Source: Aromatoleum diolicum
GTDB taxonomy: Bacteria; Pseudomonadota; Gammaproteobacteria; Burkholderiales; Rhodocyclaceae
NCBI RefSeq assembly: GCF_012910955.1
Contig: NZ_WTVQ01000020.1
Coordinates: 1 to 64,000 of the forward strand
Length of the DNA stretch: 64,000 bases
Direction of reading: 5' to 3'
How positions within the stretch are numbered: position 1 is the stretch's first letter; the number at the start of each line of letters is the position of its first letter. The translations under genes and the position numbers were made by a program. Below are positions 44,480 to 54,132 of the stretch, one piece after another. A model generated the notes under the pieces. The model worked only from the letters and a program-made list of their open reading frames with translations. It did not search any database and was not told the DNA's origin.

Positions 44480-45559
44480 TCAGCGCTCCGGTGCGGGCGA
44501 CAGCGGCGTCGCCAGGCGCTCGAGCATCGCGCGCACCGCCTTGATCTGTCCACCGTTACGCGTTGCATAGGCCGCGTCGGTATAGCCCCACCAGTCCCAG
44601 CAGCCCTTGGGGTTGTACACCCAGCGCAGCGATCCCCACGCCAGGCCGCTGCGCGGACGGGCCTGCGGGTACAGCACCAGCAGGCGGTTGGCGTCGGCCC
44701 ATTCGTTGTATCCCGCGCGCTCGACGAAACGCCGGCCGATCTGTGCCTCGCTCTGGCGGCAGCCGTGAAAGGCGACATGCACGCGGCAGCCGCCGCCGCG
44801 GCAGGCGGCGGGAACATAGACGTAACCCTGGTCGGCGATGCTCAGGTCGACGGGTGCCACGCCGGTGAAGGGACGCTGGTCGAACGCGAGGATCTCGCCG
44901 CCCGCGCTGGTGCTGCGTGGCGCGAGCGGACCGAGCAGGTGCGCGAGCATTTCGCCCGCGGCATCGAGGTCGCCGCAGCGGTTGATGTAAGGGGGCTCCG
45001 ACGTGCCGCAGGCGTTGGGTTGCGGATCGGCGACCGAGATCATCGCGTGTCCTGCCGGTGCAACGTCGACGAAGCGGATGGCGTCGCCCGCCACCTGCTG
45101 GCGGTAGAAACCCAGCAGCGCGTCGACGACCGGTCGTTCGACGGTGCGGTCCGCACCGCCTGCGAGCACCCACACGCGATCGTCGCGCAGGCCCGCCGGC
45201 GCGTCGATGCGCCCGGCGCGTGCCTGGGTGTCGATGCGGGCGAGGGTCCGTGCGGTGTCGGGGACGCGTGCGCCGGTGCCCGGTTCCATGCAGTTGTTGA
45301 GCGCGCGCCACATGCTGCCTTCGGCGCATTCGTAAGGGCCGGCGGCAAGGACGCCGATGCCCGCCACCAGTGAGGAATGGGCGACCTGGAACTGCACCGC
45401 CATGAAGCCCCCCGACGAAATGCCGGAAACCGTCAGCTGCGACAGTTGCGCGCCGAGCGCGGGCAAGGGCGACGCGCCTTGGGCAGCTGCGCCCGCGGCC
45501 AGTGCCGCAAGGCAGAACCCGCCCATAAGGCGCTTGAGGGGTGTGAGCAGCTCAGTCAT
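44480..45559 (-). CDS. PHB depolymerase-like exported hydrolase
   Basis: A 359-residue protein with signal peptide (MGGFCLAALAAGAAAQ region). The lipase-like box GISSGGFMA (Ser near residue 50), HVAFHGCRQS and CWDWWGY match extracellular polyhydroxybutyrate depolymerase-like esterases. Several Cys pairs fit a secreted fold. It would degrade short- or medium-length polyester outside the cytoplasm. It ends 4 nt before the DnaJ-like start. The ATG at 45559 has a weak ribosome site. Confidence 0.82.
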   Translation of the reverse strand: MTELLTPLKRLMGGFCLAALAAGAAAQGASPLPALGAQLSQLTVSGISSGGFMAVQFQVAHSSLVAGIGVLAAGPYECAEGSMWRALNNCMEPGTGARVPDTARTLARIDTQARAGRIDAPAGLRDDRVWVLAGGADRTVERPVVDALLGFYRQQVAGDAIRFVDVAPAGHAMISVADPQPNACGTSEPPYINRCGDLDAAGEMLAHLLGPLAPRSTSAGGEILAFDQRPFTGVAPVDLSIADQGYVYVPAACRGGGCRVHVAFHGCRQSEAQIGRRFVERAGYNEWADANRLLVLYPQARPRSGLAWGSLRWVYNPKGCWDWWGYTDAAYATRNGGQIKAVRAMLERLATPLSPAPER

Positions 45560-45577
45560 GCCGCACAAGATAACAGT

Positions 45578-46072
45578 TCAGCGGCGGTTCTCGCCGAGGC
45601 GTTGCAGGTCTTCGCTGCGCAGATGGGTCAGCAGCGCCTTGCCGTCGCTGTCGACGCGGAATTCGCCCCACTGTGCGCGAGCAAAGTCGGCGGCCCGTCC
45701 TTCCTGAAAAAAGAATCCGTTCGGCCCGATGCTGGTGATGCCGTCGCGCGAACGCAGTTTCATCGCCACCTGCGCGGGGGCGTCGGGCAGTCGGTCGCCG
45801 AGCGCCGCCAGCGATGCGCGTCCCTCGCCGTCGAGCGCCAGATGCGCATAACCGCCATGCGCTTCGCCGCGCAGGATTTCATTGTCGATCGCGTAGGCGA
45901 GCGCCATGTAGTCGCCCTGCATCAGCGAGCGCGGATCGACGGGCGCAAGACGCACGAGCACGATGCGACCGCTTTCGAGCATGCGCTCGTTGCCGCGCAC
46001 CGCGAACAGTGCGGTGCCGGCGACCAGCACGAATGCCGCGATCAGTGCGGCACGAATCATCCGGGTACTCAT
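45578..46072 (-). CDS. GDYXXLXY-domain membrane-anchored protein
   Basis: A 164-residue protein with one N-terminal anchor (about 6-24). The naming motif appears as QGDYMALAY near residue 55. VRLAPVDPRSLM precedes it, as in the family. It is the third gene of a conserved trio with DUF4401 and DUF2157 proteins; function unknown. The start overlaps the DUF4401 stop by 4 nt. Confidence 0.85.
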   Translation of the reverse strand: MSTRMIRAALIAAFVLVAGTALFAVRGNERMLESGRIVLVRLAPVDPRSLMQGDYMALAYAIDNEILRGEAHGGYAHLALDGEGRASLAALGDRLPDAPAQVAMKLRSRDGITSIGPNGFFFQEGRAADFARAQWGEFRVDSDGKALLTHLRSEDLQRLGENRR

Positions 46073-47130
46073 GCTGTCTTCCTTGTCTGGGCGCGTAGCG
46101 CGACTCGCAGTGCCAGGAGCAGTGCGCCACTGGCGGTAAGCGCGAGCGATTTGACCAGCAGCGTGCTTTGCAGGCTGTAGTAGAACTCGCCGAGGTAGAG
46201 CCCTGAAAACACGAGCGACATGACAATCCACGGCCGATGGCAGGCGTGGAAGCTTGCAAGCAGCAGCGTCGTGCCGACGATCAGCCCAGGGGCGGGATGC
46301 GCGGCGACGGCGAACAGCATCGCGGCGGCGAGCGCCGTCAGGCGCAGGGAGCCCGCCCGCCGGCACAACCACGCGACGGTGCAGAGCAGCACCAGCGCGC
46401 TGCCGATACGGTAGATCGGCAGCACCAGCGATGTCTGGCTGCCGAGCAGCAGTTCGCCCACGACGCCGATCGCCGACGGGCTATTGCCGTAGGGTGCCAG
46501 ACACAGCGCCGCCAGCGTCGTGGCATGGGCGGCAGCCTTGAGCAGCGGCGCCCGCGGGTAGGCAGCCCACGCACTGCGGCCGAGCCACAGGGCCGTCGCG
46601 GTGGCGGCAAGGCTTACGCCGAACACGGCCAGGCCGCTGCCGGCGCCGATCAGGTAGCCGAGGCTGGACAGCGCGATCAGCACGCACACGCTGCGGTGCA
46701 GTACCGTGGCCGGGATCGCCGCCATTACCGCACTGAGGGCGAGCGCCGCCAGCGCGACATCGTCGGAGCCTTCGAGCAGTTCGAAAAAGCGATCGGCGAC
46801 GGACGACAGCACCAGGCCTTGCCCGGCCAGCGAGAATGCCAGCGCCATCTGGTCGGTGAAGGCCTTGCGGCCGTGGAACAGGAAAGCACTGGCGGCGAGC
46901 AGCACCATGCCGCCGATGCCGCGCGTGACCGGACCATTGTCGAACATCATCAGCGGGCCGAAGAAGGAAGACATGATCATCAGCGCGGCGATCCACGCGG
47001 CAATTCCGAGCAGCAGCGCAAGCCACCAGGGCGTCGGGGTGCATGCGGCCAGCGTCGAGTGCTGCGCGTCGTCGATGATCGCGTTGCCGTGCAGGCGTTC
47101 GAGCAGCACGGGGGAGGGGGAATGACTCAT
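46069..47130 (-). CDS. DUF4401 multi-spanning membrane protein
   Basis: A 353-residue protein with about 10 or more hydrophobic helices (from WWLALLLGIAAWIAALMIM onward). FFGPLMMF and GPVTRGIGGMVLLAASAFLF are family-like. It overlaps both neighbours by 4 nt, so the three proteins are probably made together as a complex. Confidence 0.83.
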   Translation of the reverse strand: MSHSPSPVLLERLHGNAIIDDAQHSTLAACTPTPWWLALLLGIAAWIAALMIMSSFFGPLMMFDNGPVTRGIGGMVLLAASAFLFHGRKAFTDQMALAFSLAGQGLVLSSVADRFFELLEGSDDVALAALALSAVMAAIPATVLHRSVCVLIALSSLGYLIGAGSGLAVFGVSLAATATALWLGRSAWAAYPRAPLLKAAAHATTLAALCLAPYGNSPSAIGVVGELLLGSQTSLVLPIYRIGSALVLLCTVAWLCRRAGSLRLTALAAAMLFAVAAHPAPGLIVGTTLLLASFHACHRPWIVMSLVFSGLYLGEFYYSLQSTLLVKSLALTASGALLLALRVALRAQTRKTA

Positions 47131-48104
47131 GCGCCGCGTCCCTCCTTGTACAGCCGGGTCAGCCACACTCCGGCGAAGGCCGTGGTGGCGATGACGAACA
47201 CGGCGATCAGGTTCATCGCGAAGAAGTCCGCGCCGTGCGCGAGCAGGCGGGCCAGCGCGGCACTGGCGACCGCGATCGCCGCGAATATCGTCAACGCGAG
47301 CATCGGCACGTCGCGGCGCTGCCTGAGGTAGGCGCCGGAAAACGCCGCGGCAACGACCACGAAGACGGCGCCGACGCCGAGATATTCCTCCTCCCACCAG
47401 CCGACGCATGCGCCGAACGCCAGCGGGGCGAGCACGCCGAGGCCGGCAAGGCGCTGCACATGGCGGCGCGGTACGACGAGCAGCCTGTCCCCGGCGAATT
47501 CGAACGCGAGCAGCACCAGCGTGTTCAGCGCGGCGATCGCGAACAGCGACTCCGGCTCGCCGAGGGCACCGAGAAAGCGTGCCCAGCGCGACTCCGACAG
47601 GTAGCGCAGCAGGCCGGCGTTGGCCACGACGAGCCACAGGCTCCAGCACGCCGACGAGCGCGACAACAGTGCGAAGGGCAGCATCAGCGTCGCCCAGGCG
47701 ACGAACAGCTCCCACACGTCGGCGCCGGTCTGATAAGTCTGGCCGATCAGTGCCAGCAGGGCGCCGGTGGCGAGGCAGGCGGCGAGCAGGGCCGCGCGAT
47801 ACACCGTGCCGAAGGGCGCGGCGGCCAGTGCAGTGCCGATGCAGGCGGCGAGGGCCGCGAGCGCCATGCCGAGCTTGGCGAAGCGATGCAGATCGTCCCA
47901 GTTGTAGGCAAAGAAGAAGATCAGCCCCGCCGCCAGCAGCAGTGCACCGGCAAGCGCCAGGACCTGATCGGCGGCGCTCAGCCATTCTTCGCGTGCGGGC
48001 GACAGCGGCGCGATTGCCGTCGCACGTTCGAGTTGCTGTGGTGACAGCGTGCCCGCTTCGGCGAGCGCCAGCAGCGCTCCGCTATCTGTCAATTTCCACG
48101 ACAT
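47127..48104 (-). CDS. DUF2157 multi-spanning membrane protein
   Basis: A 325-residue protein. A cytoplasmic start (about 1-45) is followed by many helices; LIFFFAYNWDDLHRFAKLGM is the recognisable DUF2157 segment. First gene of the DUF2157-DUF4401-GDYXXLXY operon, divergent from gmk. Confidence 0.85.
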   Translation of the reverse strand: MSWKLTDSGALLALAEAGTLSPQQLERATAIAPLSPAREEWLSAADQVLALAGALLLAAGLIFFFAYNWDDLHRFAKLGMALAALAACIGTALAAAPFGTVYRAALLAACLATGALLALIGQTYQTGADVWELFVAWATLMLPFALLSRSSACWSLWLVVANAGLLRYLSESRWARFLGALGEPESLFAIAALNTLVLLAFEFAGDRLLVVPRRHVQRLAGLGVLAPLAFGACVGWWEEEYLGVGAVFVVVAAAFSGAYLRQRRDVPMLALTIFAAIAVASAALARLLAHGADFFAMNLIAVFVIATTAFAGVWLTRLYKEGRGA

Positions 48105-48312
48105 GTGCGTATCCGGAGTGTCGAAATATGCAGTTTAACAACAAGCGCAGCGCCTTGCCCGTGCGGCCGACGATTGGCGCGTCGCGCCGTGGCTGGCACA
48201 ATCCCCATGCGGCCCGCGGCGTTCAGGCGGACGCCCGGCCAGCGTCGGCAACCGTAACCACCATCGAACCACGGAGGTCGCCCGCTCCTCGCGATGCGGT
48301 GCGCAAAATTCC

Positions 48313-48927
48313 ATGCCAGGAACCCTGATCATCATCACTGCGCCCTCGGGCGCCGGCAAGACCACCCTGGTGAAGGGGCTGCTCGAGCGCGACCCGCAGA
48401 TGTTCCTGTCGGTGTCCTATACGACGCGCGACCCGCGCCCCGGCGAGCAGGACGGGCGCGAGTACCATTTCGTCGATGTCGCCACTTTCCGCGCGCTGCG
48501 CGATCGCGGTGAATTCCTCGAATGGGCCGAAGTGCACGGAAACTACTACGCCACTTCGAAGGTCTGGCTTAAGGAGCAGATCGCCGCCGGGCGCGACATC
48601 CTGCTGGAAATCGACTGGCAGGGCGCACAGCAGGTGCGCAAGAGCTTTTCCGACGCGGTCGGCGTGTTCGTGCTGCCGCCGTCGCTGGAGGCCTTGGAGT
48701 CGCGTCTGCGCGGACGCGGCACCGACAGTGATGATGTCATCTCCCGGCGCCTGCTTGGCGCGCGCGGCGAGATGCGCCATGTCGGCGAATTCGACTACGT
48801 TATACTGAACGATGAGCTGCGGCGTGCCGTCGACGATCTTGTGGCGGTGGTGAAGGCCTCGCGGCTGCGCTACGCCAACCAGCGTTTGCGGCACCTGCAG
48901 TATTTTGATTTTCTTCAACAGGACTAA
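48313..48927 (+). CDS. gmk: Guanylate kinase
   Basis: A 204-residue enzyme converting GMP and ATP to GDP and ADP. P-loop [12 protein letters not shown] near residue 9, GMP-binding [19 protein letters not shown] near 34-52, and [13 protein letters not shown] are all standard. Normal length. It is followed 2 nt later by rpoZ and then spoT, the usual proteobacterial order, linking GTP and ppGpp metabolism with transcription. Confidence 0.98.
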   Translation: MPGTLIIITAPSGAGKTTLVKGLLERDPQMFLSVSYTTRDPRPGEQDGREYHFVDVATFRALRDRGEFLEWAEVHGNYYATSKVWLKEQIAAGRDILLEIDWQGAQQVRKSFSDAVGVFVLPPSLEALESRLRGRGTDSDDVISRRLLGARGEMRHVGEFDYVILNDELRRAVDDLVAVVKASRLRYANQRLRHLQYFDFLQQD

Positions 48928-48929
48928 CC

Positions 48930-49145
48930 ATGGCTCGCGTCACCATCGAAGATTGCCTCAAAAGAATCCCCAACCGCTTCCAGCTCACCCTGGCGGCGAC
49001 CTATCGTGCCCGTCAGATCACCATCGGCTCGGCCCCCCAGGTCGAACTGGACAAGAGCGACAAGGACAAGCCCACCGTGATCGCCCTGCGCGAAATCGCC
49101 GCCGGCAAGGTCGGGCTGGAAATCCTCAACCGCGGGCAGGCCTGA
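48930..49145 (+). CDS. rpoZ: RNA polymerase omega subunit
   Basis: A 71-residue protein: [19 protein letters not shown] is the family opening and the C-terminal [15 protein letters not shown] the conserved helix. Slightly short of the E. coli protein, as is usual in betaproteobacteria. It stabilises RNA polymerase and forms a ppGpp-binding site; spoT follows 27 nt later. Confidence 0.97.
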   Translation: MARVTIEDCLKRIPNRFQLTLAATYRARQITIGSAPQVELDKSDKDKPTVIALREIAAGKVGLEILNRGQA

Positions 49146-49172
49146 TCCCCGCCGGGGAGGGGAGCTCGTGCC

Positions 49173-51377
49173 ATGGATGCTGCCGCCGCGATTCCCGCTC
49201 CCGAACCGTTCCGACCGGCGCCCTCGTGCGTGTTGTCGCTTGATTTCGCCGAACTCAAGGCCAAGCTCGCGACCTATCTGCGCCCCGAGGACGTCGGCCG
49301 CATCGAGGCCGCCTATCACTTTGCGGCGAGCGCCCACGAGGGCCAGTTCCGCATCAGCGGCGATCCCTACATCTCGCATCCGGTGGCAGTCGCCGACATC
49401 GTCGCCGACTGGCACCTCGACCCGCAGGCCCTGATCGCCGCGCTCCTCCATGACGTCATGGAGGACACCCACATCTCCAAGCAGGAGATCGCCGAACGCT
49501 TCGGCAAGACCTCCGCCGAACTCGTCGATGGCCTGTCGAAACTCGACAAGATCGAATTCCGCTCGCAGGAAGAGGCGCAAGCCGAGAATTTCCGCAAGAT
49601 GCTGCTGGCGATGGCGAGCGATCTGCGGGTGATCCTGATCAAGCTTGCCGACCGCCTCCACAACATGCGCACGCTGCACTGCGTGCGCCCCGCCAAGCGC
49701 CGCCGCATCGCCAAGGAAACGCTGGAGATCTACGCGCCGATCGCGAACCGGCTGGGGCTGAACAACCTGTTCCGCGAGTTGCAGGAACTCGCCTTCGAGC
49801 ACAAGTACCCGATGCGTTACCGCGTGCTGTCGCGCGCGATCAAGGCGGCGCGCGGCAACCGCCGCGAGGTGGTGGGCAAGGTGAGCCAGGCGGTCGAGGA
49901 GCGGCTGCCGCAATGGGGCATCGCCGCCGAGGTGTTCGGCCGCGAGAAGCACCTGTTCTCGATCTACCGCAAGATGGCCGAGAAGCACCTGTCCTTCTCG
50001 CAGGTGCTGGACATCTACGGCTTCCGCGTCATCGTGCGCGATGTGCCGAGCTGCTACCTCGCGATCGGCGCGCTGCATTCGATGTACAAGCCGGTACCGG
50101 GCAAGTTCAAGGACTACATCGCGATTCCCAAGGCGAACGGCTACCAGTCGCTGCACACCACGCTGATCGGACCCTTCGGCACGCCGGTGGAGGTGCAGAT
50201 CCGCACCGCCGAGATGCACCACATTGCCGAGAGCGGCGTCGCATCGCACTGGCTGTACAAGGAAGACGAGAAGACCCTGACCGAGCTGCAGCAGAAGACG
50301 CACTCCTGGCTGCAGTCGCTGCTGGAGTTGCAGTCGGCCTCGGGCGGCGCGACCGAATTCCTCGAACACGTGAAGATCGATCTGTTCCCGGGCGAGGTTT
50401 ACGTGTTCACGCCGCAGGGCAAGATCCTGTCGCTGCTCAAGGGGGCGACCCCGGTGGATTTCGCCTATGCGGTGCATACCGACATCGGCAACCGTTGCGT
50501 CGCCTGCCGCATCAACGGCGACCTGATGCCGCTGCGTACCGAGCTGCGCAACGGCGACCAGGTCGAGATCATCACCGCGGCACACGCCAATCCCAACCCG
50601 GCCTGGCTCGCCTACGTGCGTACCGGCAAGGCGCGCGCGCAGATCCGCCACTTCCTCAAGGGCGCGCAGCACGAGGAATCCGTCGCGCTGGGCGAGCGGC
50701 TGCTCAACCAGGCTTTGCGCCCGCACGGGCTGACGCTGGGCCAGATCAGCGCGTTTGCGTGGGACCGCTTCCTGCGCGACCGCGGCGTGCGCAGCAAGAA
50801 GGAAGTCTTCGCCGACATCGGCCTTGGCCGGCGTCTGCCGGTGATCGTCGCGCGGCGTGTGGCGCAGGCGCAGGATCTCGAATCCGGCCGCCCGGATGTG
50901 GTCAAGCCGAAGCCCGCCGGCGCGATCCTGATCCGTGGCAGCGAGGGCATCGCGGTGCAGCTCGCACGCTGCTGCCAGCCGATTCCGGGCGATCCGATCA
51001 TCGGCGTGATCCGCAAGGGCCAGGGGCTGGAAGTGCACCTCCACGACTGCCAGCTGGTGGCCAAGCTGCGCGGTGACCGCGGGCGCTGGGTGGACGTCGA
51101 GTGGGAGGCGGGCGAGGAGCGTCTGTTCGACGTCACGATCCGTGTCCTCACCAAGAACGTGCGCGGCGTGCTCGCGCGCGTGGCCAGCGCGATTGCCGAC
51201 GAAGATTGCAACATCCAGAACGTCGTCATGGACAATGAACAGGGCGGGCTGTACACGGCGATGAGTCTCACCGTGCAGGTGCGCGACCGCATGCACCTTG
51301 CCCATGTGATGCGTAGCGTGCGGCGGGTGCCCGAGGTCGTGCGCATCGGCCGCACCAAGAGCGACGTGCGCAGCTGA
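49173..51377 (+). CDS. spoT: Bifunctional (p)ppGpp synthetase/hydrolase
   Basis: A 734-residue RelA/SpoT protein. The hydrolase HD domain is intact: SHPVAVADI and LLHDVMEDTH near residues 70-97, and IKLADRLHNMRTL. The synthetase has YGFRVIVRD, YKPVPGKFKDYIAIPKANGYQSLHTT and VEVQIRTAEMH. TGS (about 385-445) and a C-terminal ACT domain follow. Both catalytic centres look complete, so this is SpoT rather than RelA. GAGGGG precedes the start. Confidence 0.96.
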   Translation: MDAAAAIPAPEPFRPAPSCVLSLDFAELKAKLATYLRPEDVGRIEAAYHFAASAHEGQFRISGDPYISHPVAVADIVADWHLDPQALIAALLHDVMEDTHISKQEIAERFGKTSAELVDGLSKLDKIEFRSQEEAQAENFRKMLLAMASDLRVILIKLADRLHNMRTLHCVRPAKRRRIAKETLEIYAPIANRLGLNNLFRELQELAFEHKYPMRYRVLSRAIKAARGNRREVVGKVSQAVEERLPQWGIAAEVFGREKHLFSIYRKMAEKHLSFSQVLDIYGFRVIVRDVPSCYLAIGALHSMYKPVPGKFKDYIAIPKANGYQSLHTTLIGPFGTPVEVQIRTAEMHHIAESGVASHWLYKEDEKTLTELQQKTHSWLQSLLELQSASGGATEFLEHVKIDLFPGEVYVFTPQGKILSLLKGATPVDFAYAVHTDIGNRCVACRINGDLMPLRTELRNGDQVEIITAAHANPNPAWLAYVRTGKARAQIRHFLKGAQHEESVALGERLLNQALRPHGLTLGQISAFAWDRFLRDRGVRSKKEVFADIGLGRRLPVIVARRVAQAQDLESGRPDVVKPKPAGAILIRGSEGIAVQLARCCQPIPGDPIIGVIRKGQGLEVHLHDCQLVAKLRGDRGRWVDVEWEAGEERLFDVTIRVLTKNVRGVLARVASAIADEDCNIQNVVMDNEQGGLYTAMSLTVQVRDRMHLAHVMRSVRRVPEVVRIGRTKSDVRS

Positions 51378-51383
51378 ATCTCG

Positions 51384-52517
51384 ATGAACGAGCCCCTGCA
51401 GCCGGCCGGCGGCGCGTCCGCCGCGACTGATCGCCGCGTTCCGGTGACGCTGCTCACGGGCTTCCTCGGTGCCGGCAAAACCACCCTGCTCAATCACCTG
51501 CTCGGCGATCCGGGCATGGCGCGCGCGGCGGTGCTGATCAACGAATTCGGCGAGGTCGCCATCGACCATCATCTGGTCGACAAGGTCGACGAGACCCTCG
51601 TCGTGCTGGATTCCGGCTGCGTCTGCTGCAGTGTGCAGGGCGATCTGGTGAAGGCGCTGAAGAACCTGTTCATGCGGGCCTTGCGCCGCGAGATTCCGGG
51701 GCTTGAACGCGTGCTGATCGAGACCACCGGCCTCGCCGATCCGGCGCCGGTGATCTACACGCTGATGCAGGAGCCCTTCATCGCCGAGCGTTACCGCTGC
51801 GATGGCGTGATCACCGCGGTCGATGCGACGCACGCGCAGGGCCAGCTCGACAGCCATCGCGAGGCGGTGCGCCAAGTGGCGATGGCCGACCGATTGCTGC
51901 TGACGAAATGCGATCTCGCGACCGCGGACGACCGCGCCGCACTGGCCGCGCGGCTCGCGATGCTCAATCCCGGCGCGCCGCAGGTCGAGGTGTACGGCGG
52001 CGAGGTGGCGGTGTCGGCGGTGTCCGGCTGCGGCCTGTACGACCCGGGCGGCAAGAATCCGGACGTCGCGCGCTGGCTGGGCGACGAGCAGGTGCGCGCG
52101 CAGGCGGAGCGCGCGGTGTCGCCGTCCGCGAGCTGGCGCCGGCCCGGTGCGAAACCGGCGCCGCCGGCAAGCCATGCCGCGCGTCACGACGACCGCGTCG
52201 CGAGCTACGTCCTCGCTTTCGACGAACCGCTCGACTGGCTGGGCTTTTCCGACGGCCTCGGCCTGATCCTGCAGGTGTATGGCGCACGCATCCTGCGCAT
52301 CAAGGGATTGCTGAACGTCGCCGGCGACCCGTTGCCGCGTGTCGTGCAGTGCGTCCAGCACGTCGCCTATCCGACCAGCAGCCTGCCCGCCTGGCCCACG
52401 GGCTCGCCTTACGACGATCGCCGCAGCCGGCTGGTCTTCATCGTGCGCGAGCTGCCGCGCGCCGAAGTGGAGAACATCCTCGCGAGCTTCTGCGGGCAGA
52501 TGCCGGCCGCGACGTAA
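51384..52517 (+). CDS. CobW-type G3E GTPase, probable metal chaperone
   Basis: A 377-residue protein. P-loop GFLGAGKTTLL near residue 26, the metal-binding GCVCCSV near 77, EFGEVAIDHHL, and LLTKCDLA for guanine recognition. A CobW C-terminal domain follows (about 270-375). These GTPases hand zinc or cobalt to client enzymes. The insert between domains has His/Arg-rich SHAARHDDR. It starts 6 nt after spoT and might share its transcript. Confidence 0.9.
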   Translation: MNEPLQPAGGASAATDRRVPVTLLTGFLGAGKTTLLNHLLGDPGMARAAVLINEFGEVAIDHHLVDKVDETLVVLDSGCVCCSVQGDLVKALKNLFMRALRREIPGLERVLIETTGLADPAPVIYTLMQEPFIAERYRCDGVITAVDATHAQGQLDSHREAVRQVAMADRLLLTKCDLATADDRAALAARLAMLNPGAPQVEVYGGEVAVSAVSGCGLYDPGGKNPDVARWLGDEQVRAQAERAVSPSASWRRPGAKPAPPASHAARHDDRVASYVLAFDEPLDWLGFSDGLGLILQVYGARILRIKGLLNVAGDPLPRVVQCVQHVAYPTSSLPAWPTGSPYDDRRSRLVFIVRELPRAEVENILASFCGQMPAAT

Positions 52518-52536
52518 CGATGCGCACGTTTGGTGT

Positions 52537-53985
52537 TCATTGCTGCTGGGCGACCAGTTCGCCGAGGCTCATCAGCGCATGCACGTAGCGGTCGGAGAAC
52601 GGGTAGCAGCCGGACAGGCGGATGTGCTGCGTGTAGCGGCCGCTGGGCGAGAACAGGTTGCCCGGTGTGATGCTGATCCTGCGCTCCAGGGCTGCGTCGA
52701 ACAGACGGTTCGCGTCGCCGCCGGCAGGCAGTTGCACCCACAGCAGGAAACCCCCGGTCGGCTGGGTGGCCCGCGTGCCGGCCGGAAAGGCGCTGTCGAT
52801 CAGCGCGCGCAGCCGGTCGATCTGGCCCGCGTAGGTGCGGCGCAGGCGGCGCAGGTGCTGGGCGTAGCCACCGTTCTCGAGAAACACGCCGAGCGCCTCG
52901 CACAGCAGCGCCGGCTGCGACACCGAGGTACAGAACTTGAGTTCGCTGAGTTCGCGCCGGAAGCGGCCGCCTTCCATCCAGCCGATGCGAAAGCCCGGCG
53001 CCAGCGTCTTGGTGTAGGACGCACACACGATCACCCAGCCGTCGCGGTCGAAGGCCTTCACCGCCGGTTGCAGTGGCGTCGCGTACTGCAACTCGGCGTA
53101 CAGCGCGTCCTCGATGACCGGCACTTGGTAGGTATTGGCGAGGTCCGCGAGGCGCCGCTTGGCGTCGAGCGGCATGCTGGTGCCGAGCGGGTTGTGCACG
53201 TTGGGCATCACGACGATGGCCTGCAAGCGCTTTTCCGACAGCAACAGTTCGAGCGCGTCGAGCGACATGCCGGCGTCGGGATGCGTGGGCACTTCGATGG
53301 TCTTGAGCCCGAGCCGTTCGGCGAGCGGAATCAGGTTGAAGTAGGTCGGTGATTCCAGCGCGATGGTGTCGCCCGGCCGCGTGACGGCGCGCAGCGCGAG
53401 CTGCAGCGCCTCCATGCAGCCATTGGTGAGGATGATGTCGTCCGGCGCCAGCGTCATCGCCAGATCCTGCGCATGGCGGCAGATTTCGCGGCGCAGCAGC
53501 AGCGAACCAGGCGGCAGCGAATAGTCGGTCAGCAGGTTGGGGCGGTGGCGTGCAAGGTCGGCGATCAGCCGGCCGAGGCGCTCGCCGGGGTAGAAGTCGC
53601 CCCCCTTGGGGCAGGCGAGGGACAGGTCGATGGTGTCGGGGCTGGACTGGGCTGCGAGGACGCGCGTGATCTGGTCGAGCACCACGGTTTCGGCAGGTTG
53701 CGCGGTGGTGCTGGCCGGCGCGAAGCGCGGCGCCGGCGGGGTAGGCAGGCGCGAGCGGACGAAATAGCCGGACTGCGGTCGCGCCTCGATCAGGCCGTGC
53801 GTTTCCAGCTGGCGGTAAGCAGCCAGCACCGTATTGATGCTTAGCCCGCGGCTTTTGGCCGCCTCGCGCACCGAGGGCAGGCGCTCGCCCGCCGGCAGGC
53901 GGCCGTCGTTCATCGCGTGGCGGAGCTCCTGCGCGAGGGTCTGGTAGAGCGGCTGCGGGGCGTCTTGCATCGTGTTGGCGGACAT
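52537..53985 (-). CDS. MocR/PdxR-type regulator (GntR + aminotransferase)
   Basis: A 482-residue fusion. A GntR winged helix (about 10-80; LPSVREAAKSRGLSINTVLAAYRQL) joins a class I aminotransferase domain (about 110-480). The PLP lysine is in SYTKTLAPGFRIGW near 324; NVHNPLG and ALYAEL support cofactor binding. Members use PLP to sense amines or amino acids. It is divergent from a LysE exporter, its likely target. The start is set by the helix-turn-helix; a longer open frame crosses the promoter and is discarded. Confidence 0.92.
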   Translation of the reverse strand: MSANTMQDAPQPLYQTLAQELRHAMNDGRLPAGERLPSVREAAKSRGLSINTVLAAYRQLETHGLIEARPQSGYFVRSRLPTPPAPRFAPASTTAQPAETVVLDQITRVLAAQSSPDTIDLSLACPKGGDFYPGERLGRLIADLARHRPNLLTDYSLPPGSLLLRREICRHAQDLAMTLAPDDIILTNGCMEALQLALRAVTRPGDTIALESPTYFNLIPLAERLGLKTIEVPTHPDAGMSLDALELLLSEKRLQAIVVMPNVHNPLGTSMPLDAKRRLADLANTYQVPVIEDALYAELQYATPLQPAVKAFDRDGWVIVCASYTKTLAPGFRIGWMEGGRFRRELSELKFCTSVSQPALLCEALGVFLENGGYAQHLRRLRRTYAGQIDRLRALIDSAFPAGTRATQPTGGFLLWVQLPAGGDANRLFDAALERRISITPGNLFSPSGRYTQHIRLSGCYPFSDRYVHALMSLGELVAQQQ

Positions 53986-54013
53986 GTAGGGGGCAGTACG
54001 CGACGATTTGAAT

Positions 54014-54045
54014 GGATACAGCTGAGAATCTGTCAATCTGTGTCC
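54014..54045. promoter_or_regulatory. Putative MocR operator (inverted and direct repeats)
   Basis: An imperfect inverted repeat GGATACAG / CTGTGTCC (7 of 8 pairs) encloses a direct repeat AATCTGT (54027-54033 and 54035-54041, 8-bp step). Direct repeats are known operators of PdxR/GabR-type proteins. The site lies between the divergent regulator and exporter genes. Confidence 0.5.
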
Positions 54046-54074
54046 AGTATAAATGTACTTTTCTGGTGCTGTAA
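54046..54074 (-). promoter_or_regulatory. Sigma-70 promoter of the MocR-type gene
   Basis: On the minus strand TTACAG and TATACT are separated by exactly 17 nt, ending about 60 nt before the regulator ATG. The -10 abuts the repeats at 54014-54045, so the regulator could repress itself. Confidence 0.6.
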
Positions 54075-54132
54075 CCACGTCGCGGCGATCTCTATCCTTG
54101 GTGGCATGTGAGCAGTCCCCCAAGGAGAAGTC

